DNA of 64,000 bases from Burkholderia ambifaria AMMD (GTDB lineage: Bacteria > Pseudomonadota > Gammaproteobacteria > Burkholderiales > Burkholderiaceae), in contig NC_008390.1 of NCBI RefSeq assembly GCF_000203915.1, positions 2,852,001 through 2,916,000 on the forward strand, given 5' to 3'. Within the stretch, counting starts at the first letter, position 1; every line of letters begins with the position of its first letter. Below, piece by piece: positions 9,891 to 18,876 of the stretch. The notes beneath the pieces are model-generated. The model searched no databases. It worked only from the letters and a program-made list of their open reading frames with translations, and had not been told where the DNA came from. Both the position numbers and the translations under genes were made by a program.

Positions 9891-11441
9891 TCACTTGGCG
9901 CGCCTTCTGAAGTAAGCGTATTTGAAGCCCATTACCCACAACATACCGAAATATAGTGCAGCGAACAGCACGAGGCACGCGGCCATCAGCGCGATGCGAT
10001 CGAGCGGCTGCGCGCGCATGCCGGTCCAGTCGAAGCTGATCGCGCACCAATGCATCAGGCCCGCGAGCACGAGCGCCGCGCCGACGAGCTGCACGAAGAA
10101 GCGCGGCCAGCCCGGCGACGGCTGGTAGATGCCGCGCTTGCGCAGCCCGAGGAACAGCAGCAGCGAGTTCAGGCACGCGCCGACGCCGATGCTCAGCGTG
10201 AGGCCCGCATGACCGATCAGCGGCACGAACACGTAGTTCGACAGCTGCGTGACGATCAGCACGCCGACCGCGATCTTCACCGGCGTCTTGATGTCCTGCT
10301 TCGCATAGAAGCCCGGCGCGAGGATCTTGATCAGGATGATGCCGACGAGGCCGATCCCGTAGGTCGCGAGCGCGCGGGCGACCATCGTGACGGTATGCGC
10401 GTCGAACTTGCCGTAGTTGAACAGCGTCGCGGTGAGCGGCGTCGCGAAGAAGAACAGCGCGAGCGCGCTCGGCGCCGCGAGCAGGAACGTGACGCGCAGC
10501 CCCCAGTCGAGCAGCGACGAATACTCGTGCGTATCGGCGTCGACGTGCGCCTTCGACAGACTCGGCAGCAGGATCGTGCCGAGCGCGACGCCGAGCAGCG
10601 CCGTCGGGAACTCCATCAGACGGTCGGCGTAGTTGATCCACGACACCGCGCCCTGCCCGAGCCGCGACGCGATGTTGGTGTTGATGATCAGCGACAGCTG
10701 CGCGACCGACACCGCGAACGTCGCGGGCACCATCTTCGCGAGCACGCGCTTCACGCCCGGGTGGCGCAGCGCGCGCAGCGGGTTGATGCCGATCAGCGGC
10801 ACCATGTCGATCTTCTTCAGCCCCGGCAGTTGCACGAGGAACTGCAGCACGCCGCCCACGATGACGGCCCACGCGAGCGCGTACACCGGCACCTTCAGAT
10901 GGGGCGCGACGAACACGGCCGCGGCGATGAACGCGACGTTGAGCAGCACCGGCGCGAACGCGGGCAGCGAGAAGCTCTTGTAGGTGTTGAGCACGCCGGA
11001 CGCGAGCGTCGTCAGCGAGATGAACACGATGTACGGGAACATGATCCGCGTCATCGTGACCGCGAGCGGGAAGGCCTGCCCGTCGGTACGCAGGCCGGAC
11101 GCAACCGCGAACACGACCCACGACGCGCCGGCGATCCCGACGACCGACAGCACGGCGAGCGCCCACGCGAGGACGGTCGACATCGCGTCGACGAGCGCCT
11201 TGGTCGCATCGTGCCCCTGCTGGTTCTTGAACTCGGCCAGGATCGGCACGAACGCCTGCGAGAACGCGCCTTCGGCGGACAGGCGGCGCAGCAGGTTCGG
11301 AATACGGAAGGCGACGTAGAACGCGTCGGTGTATTGACTGGCGCCGAACGCACGGGCGATCAGCGTCTCGCGGGCCAGTCCGGTCACGCGCGACAGCAGC
11401 GTGAAGCCGCTGACCGTCAGCAGGGCTCGGAATAGATTCAT
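9891..11441 (-). CDS. murJ: Lipid II flippase MurJ (MviN)
   Basis: A 516-residue inner-membrane protein of the MOP/MATE-like exporter superfamily with about 14 predicted membrane segments, which moves lipid II to the periplasmic face for peptidoglycan synthesis. The N-terminus ALLTVSGFTLLSRVTGLARE and the segment AFRIPNLLRRLSAEGAFSQA are hallmark MurJ sequences and include the conserved arginines of the central cavity. Length matches the family (E. coli 511). The SirB1-family gene follows with overlapping stop and start. Confidence 0.97.
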   Translation of the reverse strand: MNLFRALLTVSGFTLLSRVTGLARETLIARAFGASQYTDAFYVAFRIPNLLRRLSAEGAFSQAFVPILAEFKNQQGHDATKALVDAMSTVLAWALAVLSVVGIAGASWVVFAVASGLRTDGQAFPLAVTMTRIMFPYIVFISLTTLASGVLNTYKSFSLPAFAPVLLNVAFIAAAVFVAPHLKVPVYALAWAVIVGGVLQFLVQLPGLKKIDMVPLIGINPLRALRHPGVKRVLAKMVPATFAVSVAQLSLIINTNIASRLGQGAVSWINYADRLMEFPTALLGVALGTILLPSLSKAHVDADTHEYSSLLDWGLRVTFLLAAPSALALFFFATPLTATLFNYGKFDAHTVTMVARALATYGIGLVGIILIKILAPGFYAKQDIKTPVKIAVGVLIVTQLSNYVFVPLIGHAGLTLSIGVGACLNSLLLFLGLRKRGIYQPSPGWPRFFVQLVGAALVLAGLMHWCAISFDWTGMRAQPLDRIALMAACLVLFAALYFGMLWVMGFKYAYFRRRAK

Positions 11442-11745
11442 GGGGCGCTTATTATACGGACGTTGCGTGTCCCGGCACGGACGGATGCCGAAAAGGACCT
11501 GCGTCGCCGGCGGCCCCGCCCGGCGGGCGTCACGTTGAACTTGCCACGCGCTTGATTTTGTTGCTATAATTGCCGGTTTCTGAGCCTGTTACATGCACGG
11601 CAGCTGTCGTTTTCATGTCTCGGCCTCGGTTAAACTCACCGTTTTTTATGCGCCCCTGGGCAATCGTTCTCAGGGGACGGATCGAAAAGCAGCGCTTGGC
11701 CGTCAGGCTCCAAGCTCTGGAAACAGGACAGGATAAGGAACCGTC
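11442..11745. other. murJ/rpsT divergent intergenic region with rpsT leader
   Basis: No gene is apparent in these 304 bases. The region contains the rpsT promoter at 11552-11580 and a leader of about 160 bases. Within the leader a T6 run (about 11642-11647) precedes a small hairpin (CCCCTG 11653-11658 with CAGGGG 11671-11676). A purine-rich ribosome site (AGGATAAGGA) lies just before the rpsT start. Confidence 0.55.
11552..11580 (+). promoter_or_regulatory. Sigma-70 promoter of rpsT
   Basis: TTGATT (11552-11557) and a perfect TATAAT (11575-11580) are separated by 17 bases, the ideal spacing for a strong housekeeping promoter, as expected for a ribosomal protein gene. Confidence 0.8.
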
Positions 11746-12018
11746 ATGGCTAACTCCGCACAAGCACGCAAGCGCGCCCGCCAAGCCGCGAAGGCAAATT
11801 CGCACAACTCGGCGCTGCGCTCGAAATTCCGTACCGCGATCAAGTCGGTTCGCAAGGCTGTTGAAGCCGGCGACCAGGCAAAGGCTGCCGAGCTGTTCAA
11901 GGCTGCCGTGAAGACGATCGACACGATCGCCGACAAGAAGATCGTTCACAAGAACAAGGCCGCTCGCAGCAAGAGCCGCCTCGCCGCGGCCGTCAAGGGC
12001 CTGCAGGCAGCAGCGTAA
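11746..12018 (+). CDS. rpsT: 30S ribosomal protein S20
   Basis: A 90-residue, very basic, alanine- and lysine-rich protein (begins [20 protein letters not shown]) typical of S20, which binds 16S rRNA during 30S assembly. Length and composition match the family. It is transcribed alone from a strong promoter and ends at a strong terminator. In E. coli S20 represses its own translation; the long leader here would allow this, but no specific element can be proven from sequence. Confidence 0.98.
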   Translation: MANSAQARKRARQAAKANSHNSALRSKFRTAIKSVRKAVEAGDQAKAAELFKAAVKTIDTIADKKIVHKNKAARSKSRLAAAVKGLQAAA

Positions 12019-12062
12019 ATCTGGTGCGCCCGCTTCGGCGGGCGTTCCTGTTTCCTGCGATC

Positions 12063-12094
12063 GCAAAAAAGCCCGCCTAGGCGGGCTTTTTTGC
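12063..12094. terminator. Bidirectional intrinsic terminator rpsT/DUF3579 gene
   Basis: A 7-base stem AGCCCGC / GCGGGCT around a CTAG loop (palindromic throughout) is flanked by six A residues on one side and six T residues on the other. It serves both convergent genes. Confidence 0.93.
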
Positions 12095-12162
12095 GTGTCG
12101 TCCGCGCATCGCACCGGACGACCACCAGACGCGAGCGCGGCATGCGCGCTCGTCCGTCGATC

Positions 12163-12483
12163 TCACTTCTTCTCGTTGTAGTCCGGCAGCTCGCACGCCT
12201 CGGTGACGACGAGGTTGTTGTCCTTCGCGAAATTCAGCACGAAATCGAATGCCATCGGCTCGATGTCGCGCAGCCGGGAATCGAGGATCACGCATTTCAG
12301 CTCGCCGAGCATCGTCGGGCGCACGTACAGCGAATATTTCAGGCGCGCGTTCGGGCCGCTCGCGCCGGGCCCGAAGCAGGCCATCACGCCGGCCAGACGC
12401 TCCGACCAGTCGCTCGGGCGAAACTTTTTCCCGTCTTTCGTGATGCCCTGGATGAAGAATTCGGTCGGAGGGGTTTCAGCCAT
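12163..12483 (-). CDS. DUF3579 protein
   Basis: A 106-residue soluble protein of a betaproteobacterial family of unknown function (DUF3579). It begins MAETPPTEFFIQGITKDGKK and includes FRPSDWSERLAGVMACFGP and YSLYVRPTMLGELKCV. Start ATG 12483 was chosen because the family sequence begins there. It is divergent from argF across a 411-base gap. I do not infer a function beyond noting the argF neighbourhood. Confidence 0.88.
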   Translation of the reverse strand: MAETPPTEFFIQGITKDGKKFRPSDWSERLAGVMACFGPGASGPNARLKYSLYVRPTMLGELKCVILDSRLRDIEPMAFDFVLNFAKDNNLVVTEACELPDYNEKK

Positions 12484-12894
12484 GTGGTTACCCAAGTGAC
12501 GGCCCGGCGATGTCCAGGCGACGGCGCCTGGATACGCGAACACAAAGCTGGAGTGGACGACACACGCGCTTCGATATCCCGAAAACAGGCCGTCGATGCG
12601 TGCCGCCGGCGCGCCGCACCGGATGTGTGCAGCGCATGGCTTGTGTCCGGCAGAGCGCGAAAAGCCTTGCCTGCCGGGCTGGAGAAAACTTTTGGATTAT
12701 ACCGCAGCGCGCCATCGCGCGTCGTCTCGCCACCCCTCTCCCGGCGTGCTCCAGCGTGCGCGACGATGCCGCCCCGGTTTGTGGCGCGGCTCGTCAAAGC
12801 ACAGAAAATCCTTTATGCTGCTTTGCAGTTATCCACACCCGACGGCTGCCGCGTCCGGCTCCGCAGCCGGCTCCAACCCGCCGTATTTCGTTTC
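12484..12894. other. Intergenic region upstream of argF
   Basis: I see no convincing coding sequence in these 411 bases between the divergent DUF3579 gene and argF. It presumably holds both promoters. A perfect DnaA-box consensus TTATCCACA is at 12829-12837. No clear ArgR-type box was recognised by eye. Confidence 0.45.
12829..12837 (+). promoter_or_regulatory. Isolated DnaA-box consensus upstream of argF
   Basis: An exact TTATCCACA match 57 bases before the argF start codon. It is single rather than clustered, so it may be a chance match or a DnaA-regulated promoter site. Confidence 0.3.
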
Positions 12895-13824
12895 ATGACC
12901 GCCAAAACCATTCGTCACTACCTGCAGTTCAAGGATTTCTCGCTGGAAGACTACGAGTACGTGCTCGAACGCACGGGTATCCTGAAGCGCAAGTTCAAGA
13001 ACTACGAGACCTATCACCCGCTGCACGACCGCACGCTCGCGATGATCTTCGAGAAGAGCTCGACGCGCACGCGGCTGTCGTTCGAAGCCGGCATCTTCCA
13101 GCTGGGCGGCCACGCGGTGTTCATGAGCACGCGCGACACGCAGCTCGGCCGCGGCGAGCCCGTCGAGGATTCCGCGCAGGTCATCTCGCGAATGGTCGAC
13201 ATCATCATGATCCGCACGTTCGAGCAGGACGTGATCACGCGCTTCGCGCAGAACTCCCGCGTGCCGGTGATCAACGGCCTGACCAACGATTACCACCCGT
13301 GCCAGGTGCTCGCCGACATCTTCACGTACTACGAGCACCGCGGCCCGATCGCCGGCAAGACCGTCGCATGGGTCGGTGATGCGAACAACATGCTGTACAC
13401 GTGGATCGAAGCCGCGCAGATCCTCGGCTTCAAGTTGCGCCTGTCGACGCCGCCGGGCTATGCGCTCGACATGAAGCTCGTGTCGCCGGACAGCGCGCCG
13501 TTCTACGAAGTGTTCGACGATCCGAACGAAGCGTGCAAGGGCGCCGATCTCGTGACGACCGACGTGTGGACGAGCATGGGCTTCGAGGCCGAGAACGAAG
13601 CGCGCATGCAGGCGTTTGCCGACTGGTGCGTCGACGAGGAAATGATGGGCCACGCGAACGCGGACGCGCTCTTCATGCACTGCCTGCCCGCGCACCGCGG
13701 CGAGGAAGTGACGGCCGGCGTGATCGACGGCCCGCAGAGCGTCGTGTGGGACGAGGCGGAAAACCGCCTGCACGTGCAGAAGGCGCTGATGGAGTTCCTG
13801 CTGCTCGGCCGCCTGAAGCACTGA
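12895..13824 (+). CDS. argF: Ornithine carbamoyltransferase
   Basis: A 309-residue cytoplasmic enzyme converting ornithine and carbamoyl phosphate to citrulline in arginine biosynthesis. The carbamoyl-phosphate site FEKSSTRTRLSFE is near residue 55, HPCQVLADI is the next signature, and FMHCLPAHRGEEV contains the ornithine-side cysteine loop. Start ATG 12895 (MTAKTIRHYLQFKDF) fits the family; the long open frame upstream to 12091 is not coding-like. It ends at a bidirectional terminator facing murB. Confidence 0.98.
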   Translation: MTAKTIRHYLQFKDFSLEDYEYVLERTGILKRKFKNYETYHPLHDRTLAMIFEKSSTRTRLSFEAGIFQLGGHAVFMSTRDTQLGRGEPVEDSAQVISRMVDIIMIRTFEQDVITRFAQNSRVPVINGLTNDYHPCQVLADIFTYYEHRGPIAGKTVAWVGDANNMLYTWIEAAQILGFKLRLSTPPGYALDMKLVSPDSAPFYEVFDDPNEACKGADLVTTDVWTSMGFEAENEARMQAFADWCVDEEMMGHANADALFMHCLPAHRGEEVTAGVIDGPQSVVWDEAENRLHVQKALMEFLLLGRLKH

Positions 13825-13866
13825 ACGCAGCACTCGCGCGCCGCCTGAATCCGGCGGCATGCAAAG

Positions 13867-13896
13867 AAAAGCGCCGATCGATGATCGGCGCTTTTT
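13867..13896. terminator. Bidirectional intrinsic terminator argF/murB
   Basis: An 11-base-class stem (AGCGCCGATC / GATCGGCGCT) with a short GAT loop is flanked by A-rich sequence on the left and five T residues on the right. Confidence 0.92.
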
Positions 13897-13943
13897 GTTT
13901 GCGCGGGCGAAAGCGCATGAAAGGTGCGGGTCGAACGCCCGCG

Positions 13944-14993
13944 TTACACGCACACCGGCTCGGGTTCGAGCTCGACGCCGAACTGCTTGCGCACGTCGTC
14001 CTGGATCGCGCGCGCCAGTGCGAGCACGTCGGCGCCCGTCGCACCGCCGCGATTGACCAGCACGAGCGCCTGACGGTCGTGCACGGCCGCCGCGCCGAGC
14101 GCGCGCCCTTTCCAGCCGCAGCGGTCGATCAGCCAGCCGGCCGCGAGTTTCACCTGGCCGCCCGGCTGCGGATACGACACGACGTCCGGCACGCGCGCGC
14201 GCAGCGCATCGAACCGCGCGGCGTCGATCACCGGATTCTTGAAGAAACTTCCCGCGTTGCCGAGTTCGAGCGGATCGGGCAGCTTTGCGCGGCGGATCGC
14301 GACGACCGCGTCGAACACGTCGCGCGGCGTCGCCGCTTCGGGCGCGATGCCGCGCGCATCGAGCTCGCGCGTGACATCCGCGTAGCCGAGCCTCGGCGTC
14401 CAGCGCTTGGGCAGCCTGAACGTCACCGCGACGATCGCGAAGCGGCCGCGCCCTTCCCGCTTGAAGAAGCTGTCGCGATAGCCGAACGCGCAGCGCGCGG
14501 CATCGAAGCGCTCGCTGCGCCCCGTCGCGAGTTCGACGGCCACGAGCGAGTCGAAATACGTCTTCATCTCGAGGCCGTACGCGCCGATGTTCTGGATCGG
14601 CGCGGCGCCGACGGTGCCAGGAATCAGCGCCAGATTCTCGAGGCCCGGCATACCGTGCTCGAGCGTCCACGCGACGAACGCGTGCCAGGTCTCGCCGCCG
14701 CCGGCCTCGACGTACCATGCGTCGTCGTCCTCGCGCACGACGCGGCGCCCGGCGATCTCGTCGAGCAGCACGATGCCGTCGAAATCGCGCGTGAACACGA
14801 CGTTGCTGCCGCCGCCGAGCACGAGTTGCGGCAGGTGCGCGACGCGCGGATCGCGATGCAGCGCCGCGAACTGCGCCGCATGCGTGATGCGGGCGGCAAA
14901 GCGCGCGGTCGCGTCGATGCCGAACGTGTTGTGCGCGGCGAGCGGATGGTCGGGGAGCAGCGACAGGGCGGAATCGTCAGGTGGCATCGGCAT
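13944..14993 (-). CDS. murB: UDP-N-acetylenolpyruvoylglucosamine reductase
   Basis: A 349-residue FAD-dependent cytoplasmic enzyme that reduces UDP-GlcNAc-enolpyruvate to UDP-MurNAc. FAD-binding features include [27 protein letters not shown] and [18 protein letters not shown]. The catalytic serine lies in NAGSFFKNP. The sequence follows the E. coli (type I) length and has YRDSFFK. The start may be ATG 14993 or the in-frame ATG 14987. It is divergent from the YajQ gene. Confidence 0.97.
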   Translation of the reverse strand: MPMPPDDSALSLLPDHPLAAHNTFGIDATARFAARITHAAQFAALHRDPRVAHLPQLVLGGGSNVVFTRDFDGIVLLDEIAGRRVVREDDDAWYVEAGGGETWHAFVAWTLEHGMPGLENLALIPGTVGAAPIQNIGAYGLEMKTYFDSLVAVELATGRSERFDAARCAFGYRDSFFKREGRGRFAIVAVTFRLPKRWTPRLGYADVTRELDARGIAPEAATPRDVFDAVVAIRRAKLPDPLELGNAGSFFKNPVIDAARFDALRARVPDVVSYPQPGGQVKLAAGWLIDRCGWKGRALGAAAVHDRQALVLVNRGGATGADVLALARAIQDDVRKQFGVELEPEPVCV

Positions 14994-15129
14994 TCGCGGT
15001 CACGTCCGCCGGGGCGGCATAAGGCCGACCTTGGGCAAACGCAGGGGCATCGGTAAAATGGCAAACAGTCCGCAATTATAGCGAGTGCCCGCGCGCAAGC
15101 CGGGCGCTTGCATCTCAAGGGAGAATGCC

Positions 15130-15615
15130 ATGCCATCGTTCGACGTCGTTTCCGAAGCGAACATGATCGAAGTGAAGAACGCCATCGAGCAGTCGAACAA
15201 GGAAATTTCGACGCGCTTCGACTTCAAGGGCTCCGACGCGCGCGTCGAGCAGAAGGAGCGCGAGCTGACGCTATTCGCCGACGACGATTTCAAGCTCGGC
15301 CAGGTCAAGGACGTGCTGATCAACAAGCTCGCGAAGCGCAACGTCGACGTGCGCTTCCTCGACTACGGCAAGGTCGAGAAGATCGGCGGCGACAAGGTCA
15401 AGCAGATCGTCACCGTGAAGAAGGGCGTGACGGGCGACCTCGCGAAGAAGATCGTCAGGCTCGTGAAAGACAGCAAGATCAAGGTGCAGGCGAGCATCCA
15501 GGGCGACGCGGTGCGCGTGACCGGCACGAAGCGCGACGATCTGCAGAGCGTGATCGCGATGCTGCGCAAGGAGGTGACCGACACCCCGCTCGACTTCAAC
15601 AACTTCCGCGACTGA
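15130..15615 (+). CDS. YajQ-family nucleotide-binding protein
   Basis: A 161-residue cytoplasmic protein of the YajQ (UPF0234/DUF520) family with two ferredoxin-like halves. It begins [20 protein letters not shown] and includes [13 protein letters not shown] and FRD at the C-terminus. In Xanthomonas a YajQ homologue binds cyclic di-GMP, and others bind nucleotides; which ligand applies here is unknown. Start ATG 15130 has an AAGGGAGA ribosome site. It stands alone between murB (divergent) and plsY (convergent). Confidence 0.95.
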   Translation: MPSFDVVSEANMIEVKNAIEQSNKEISTRFDFKGSDARVEQKERELTLFADDDFKLGQVKDVLINKLAKRNVDVRFLDYGKVEKIGGDKVKQIVTVKKGVTGDLAKKIVRLVKDSKIKVQASIQGDAVRVTGTKRDDLQSVIAMLRKEVTDTPLDFNNFRD

Positions 15616-15699
15616 TCGACGCCGTCGACCGGTCACTCCGCGCCGCCGGGCCCCGCATGCGGGACGCCCCGGCGGGCGGCGACAGCAGCAACCCCTTCC

Positions 15700-16338
15700 T
15701 CAGAGCTTCCCGCCGTCCTGCGCGCCGCCGTCGGCCGCCGCCTTCTTCTTGTCGCCGATCCGGCTTTCCTGCCCTGCCAGCAGCTTCGAGATGTTGCCGC
15801 GGTGACGCCACACGAGCAGCACGCTCATCGCGAGCACGGCCCACGCGACCGGGTTGTGGCTCGTGCCGAACAGGAACACGTCGAACAGCGGCGCGAACAC
15901 GGCCGCCACCAGCGCGGCGAGCGACGAATAGCGGAAGAAGAACGCGACGATCAGCCAGGTCAGCGCGGTTGCGAGCCCGAGCACCGGGTGCACCGCGAGC
16001 AGCACGCCGGCCGCGGTCGCCACACCCTTGCCGCCCTGGAAGCGGAAGAACACCGGATACAGGTGGCCAAGGAACACGGCGATCGCGACGCACGCCACGG
16101 CGACGTCGGGCAGCCCGAAGTGGCGCGCGAGCCAGACGGCGAGCCAGCCCTTGAACGCGTCGCCGACGAGCGTCAGGATCGCGGCCTTCTTGTTGCCGCT
16201 GCGCAGCACGTTGGTCGCGCCGGGATTCTTCGACCCGTACGAACGGGGATCGGCCAGGCCCATCGCGGCGCTGACGACGACGGCGAACGACACCGAACCG
16301 ATCAGGTAGGCAACAAGTGCGGCGAGCAGGATCTGCAT
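15700..16338 (-). CDS. plsY: Acyl-phosphate glycerol-3-phosphate acyltransferase
   Basis: A 212-residue inner-membrane protein with five to six membrane segments that transfers an acyl group from acyl phosphate to glycerol-3-phosphate, the first step of phospholipid synthesis. The PlsY motifs are present: [31 protein letters not shown] and the HNPVA segment. The C-terminus is a charged cytoplasmic tail. Length fits the family. It lies downstream of the ybaK-like gene on the same strand, 164 bases away. Confidence 0.96.
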   Translation of the reverse strand: MQILLAALVAYLIGSVSFAVVVSAAMGLADPRSYGSKNPGATNVLRSGNKKAAILTLVGDAFKGWLAVWLARHFGLPDVAVACVAIAVFLGHLYPVFFRFQGGKGVATAAGVLLAVHPVLGLATALTWLIVAFFFRYSSLAALVAAVFAPLFDVFLFGTSHNPVAWAVLAMSVLLVWRHRGNISKLLAGQESRIGDKKKAAADGGAQDGGKL

Positions 16339-16502
16339 GCGGAGAACTCTTCTTTCAACGTATCGGTGAAGGGGCGGCCGGGCGCGGCAGGCGCCGTCGC
16401 GGCGAACCGCCGGCAGGCCATGGCGGCCGGCCGTGCGGGCCGACCGGCCGAAACGGCGCCCATTCTACCGAACGCGCACGGCCTGCCACGAAGGTGAAAC
16501 CC

Positions 16503-16994
16503 TCAGTCGACGCTTGCGCACTGCACGGGCGTCGCGCCGAGCAGCGTCGTGAGCACCGTGGGTGCGAGGCTGACGAGATAACCGCGGCGGCCGCCGTTCA
16601 GGTAGATCGTCGGCAATTCGAGGATGGTCGACTCGACGTACACGGGCATCGGCTTGCGCGTGCCGAACGGCGACGTGCCGCCGACCAGGTAGCCCGAATG
16701 GCGGTTCGCGACGTCGGGCTTGCACGGCTCGACGCGCTTCGCGCCGATCTGCCGCGCGAGGTTCTTGGTCGATACCGTGCGGTCGCCGTGCATCAGCACG
16801 ATCAGCGGCTTTGCATGCTCGTCCTCCATCACGAGCGTCTTCACGACGCTGTGTTCGTCGACGCCGAGCTGGCGCGCCGACTCGCCGGTGCCGCCGTGCT
16901 CGACGTAATCGTACGGATGCTCGCCGAATGCGACGCCGTGGCGGCGCAGCAGCTGGGTCGCGGGTGTCTCGGACACGTGTCTGGATTTGCTCAT
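16503..16994 (-). CDS. ybaK: YbaK/EbsC Cys-tRNA(Pro) deacylase
   Basis: A 163-residue member of the prolyl-tRNA editing superfamily. YbaK hydrolyses Cys-tRNA(Pro) made by error by prolyl-tRNA synthetase. Visible family features are EHSVVKTLVMED (with the conserved lysine), a HGDRTVSTKNLARQIGAKRV helix and GGTSPFGTRKPMPVYVE. Start ATG 16994 fits. It is divergent from the AMP-dependent synthetase gene. Confidence 0.92.
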   Translation of the reverse strand: MSKSRHVSETPATQLLRRHGVAFGEHPYDYVEHGGTGESARQLGVDEHSVVKTLVMEDEHAKPLIVLMHGDRTVSTKNLARQIGAKRVEPCKPDVANRHSGYLVGGTSPFGTRKPMPVYVESTILELPTIYLNGGRRGYLVSLAPTVLTTLLGATPVQCASVD

Positions 16995-17258
16995 CGCGGC
17001 ATTTTAATGGCGAACGACCAGCGCGCGCGCGCCATCGCCCCCTTGGCCGGTTCGCGGCGGGTTGCCGCGCGCCGGCGGTATACTCGCGGCCCCTTTTGTC
17101 CCGGACGGGCAGTCCCGGACGGGCGCGCCCCTCCATCATCATTGCGGACTTCGCGAAGCGCCATTGCCCGAATGGCCGATTGTGGCGCGCCCGCCGTCAT
17201 GGCACGATCGTTCGCAAAACTCGCCGCGCCACCGCCCGGCCCTTCTTCTGGAGACGCC

Positions 17259-18821
17259 ATGTCCTCGCCTGCCCGCTCATCCGCGCCGCCCGACGTCGCG
17301 GCACTGCTCGCCGCGTTGCCGGCCCGCATCGCCGACGTGCCTGCCCGCTGGGCCGCGCAGGCGCCCGCGCATCCGGCGCTGATCGAGGACGCGCGCCGCC
17401 TGTCGTACGGCGAGCTGGCGCAAGCCGTCGAGGCTGCCGCCGAGCGGCTCGCACGCCTGGGCGTGCGCGGCGGCGATCGCGTGATGATCGTCGCGGAAAA
17501 CAGCGTCGCGCAGATCGTGCTGCTGTTCGCGGTCGCGCGCGTCGACGCATGGGCGCTCGTGTCGAACGCGCGGCTGTCGGCCAGCGAACTCGATGCGATC
17601 GCCGCGCACGCGCGCCCGAAGCTGATCGCGTTCGCCACGGAAGCGTCCCCCGACGCGCGCGCACACGCGGCGCGCCACGACGCGACGCCCGCCGACGCGC
17701 TGCCGGTCGACATCGGCGCGTGGTCGTACCGCGTCGACCCGAGTGCGCCCGACGAACCGGTGGCGGCCGACGGCGCCGCCCAATGCGCGGCGCTGATCTA
17801 CACGACCGGCACGACGGGCACGCCGAAAGGCGTGATGCTGTCGCATCGCAACCTGCTGTTCATCGCCGCGATGTCGAGCACGCTGCGCCGCGTGTCGCCC
17901 GACGACGTCGTCTATACGGTGCTGCCCGTGTCGCACGTGTACGGGCTCGCGTCGGTCTGCCTCGGCAGCCTGTACGCGGGCGCGACGCTGCGGCTCGCGC
18001 CGCGCTTCTCGCCGGAGGCCGTGCGCGTCGCGCTCGCCGACGAAGGCGTGACGATCTTCCAGGGCGTGCCCGCGATGCACGCGAAGCTGCTCGAACATCT
18101 GCACACGCACGCGCACGCGTGGCGCGCGCCGCGGCTGCGCTTCGCGTATTCCGGCGGCTCGCCGCTCGACGCCGACCTGAAAGCGCGCGTCGAGCGCGTG
18201 TACGGCGTGCCGCTGCACAACGGCTACGGAATGACCGAGAGCAGCCCGACGATCACGCAGACGCCGCTCGACGCACCGCGTACCGACTGCTCGGTCGGCG
18301 TGCCGATCCCGGGGGTGGAAATGCGGATCGTCGCACCGGACGGCACCGACGTGCCGCAGGGCGAAGTGGGCGAAATCCGCGTGCGCGGGCCGAACGTGAT
18401 GCTCGGCTACTACCGCGACGCGGATGCAACGCGCGCGGCCGTGTCGCCCGACGGCTGGCTCGGCACCGGCGATCTCGCGCGCCAGGAAGCGGACGGCTCG
18501 GTGACGATCGCGGGCCGCAGCAAGGAATTGATCATCCGCTCGGGCTTCAACGTGTATCCGGTCGAGGTCGAACAGGTGCTGAACGCGCACCCGGACGTCG
18601 TGCAGGCGGCCGTCGTGGGCCGCGCGGTCGAAGGCAACGAGGAAGTGCTCGCGTTCGTCGAGCTGGTGCCCGGCGCGAGCGCGACCGAGGCCGCGCTGCA
18701 GGCGTGGTGCGCGCAACGGCTCGCGCCTTACAAGCGCCCTGCGCGGATTCGCGTGCTCGATGCGCTGCCGGCCGCGTCGACGGGCAAGGTGCTGAAGCAC
18801 AAGCTGCGCGAACTCGCGTGA
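17259..18821 (+). CDS. AMP-dependent (acyl-CoA) synthetase/ligase
   Basis: A 520-residue ANL-superfamily enzyme that activates a carboxylic acid as an acyl-adenylate and then transfers it to CoA. Core motifs are in order: the ATP loop YTTGTTGTPKGVMLSH, YGMTESSPT, GWLGTGDLARQE, GRSKELIIRSGFNVYPVEVE and the C-terminal catalytic lysine in STGKVLKHKLREL. Substrate (medium or long-chain fatty acid, or an aromatic acid) cannot be read from the sequence. Start ATG 17259 has a TCTGGAGA ribosome site; the upstream open frame is not coding-like. Confidence 0.92.
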   Translation: MSSPARSSAPPDVAALLAALPARIADVPARWAAQAPAHPALIEDARRLSYGELAQAVEAAAERLARLGVRGGDRVMIVAENSVAQIVLLFAVARVDAWALVSNARLSASELDAIAAHARPKLIAFATEASPDARAHAARHDATPADALPVDIGAWSYRVDPSAPDEPVAADGAAQCAALIYTTGTTGTPKGVMLSHRNLLFIAAMSSTLRRVSPDDVVYTVLPVSHVYGLASVCLGSLYAGATLRLAPRFSPEAVRVALADEGVTIFQGVPAMHAKLLEHLHTHAHAWRAPRLRFAYSGGSPLDADLKARVERVYGVPLHNGYGMTESSPTITQTPLDAPRTDCSVGVPIPGVEMRIVAPDGTDVPQGEVGEIRVRGPNVMLGYYRDADATRAAVSPDGWLGTGDLARQEADGSVTIAGRSKELIIRSGFNVYPVEVEQVLNAHPDVVQAAVVGRAVEGNEEVLAFVELVPGASATEAALQAWCAQRLAPYKRPARIRVLDALPAASTGKVLKHKLRELA

Positions 18822-18876
18822 CGCATGACGCGCGGCGCCGGCCGCATGCCGCGCGTGGGCCGGCGCGCGCACCGCG

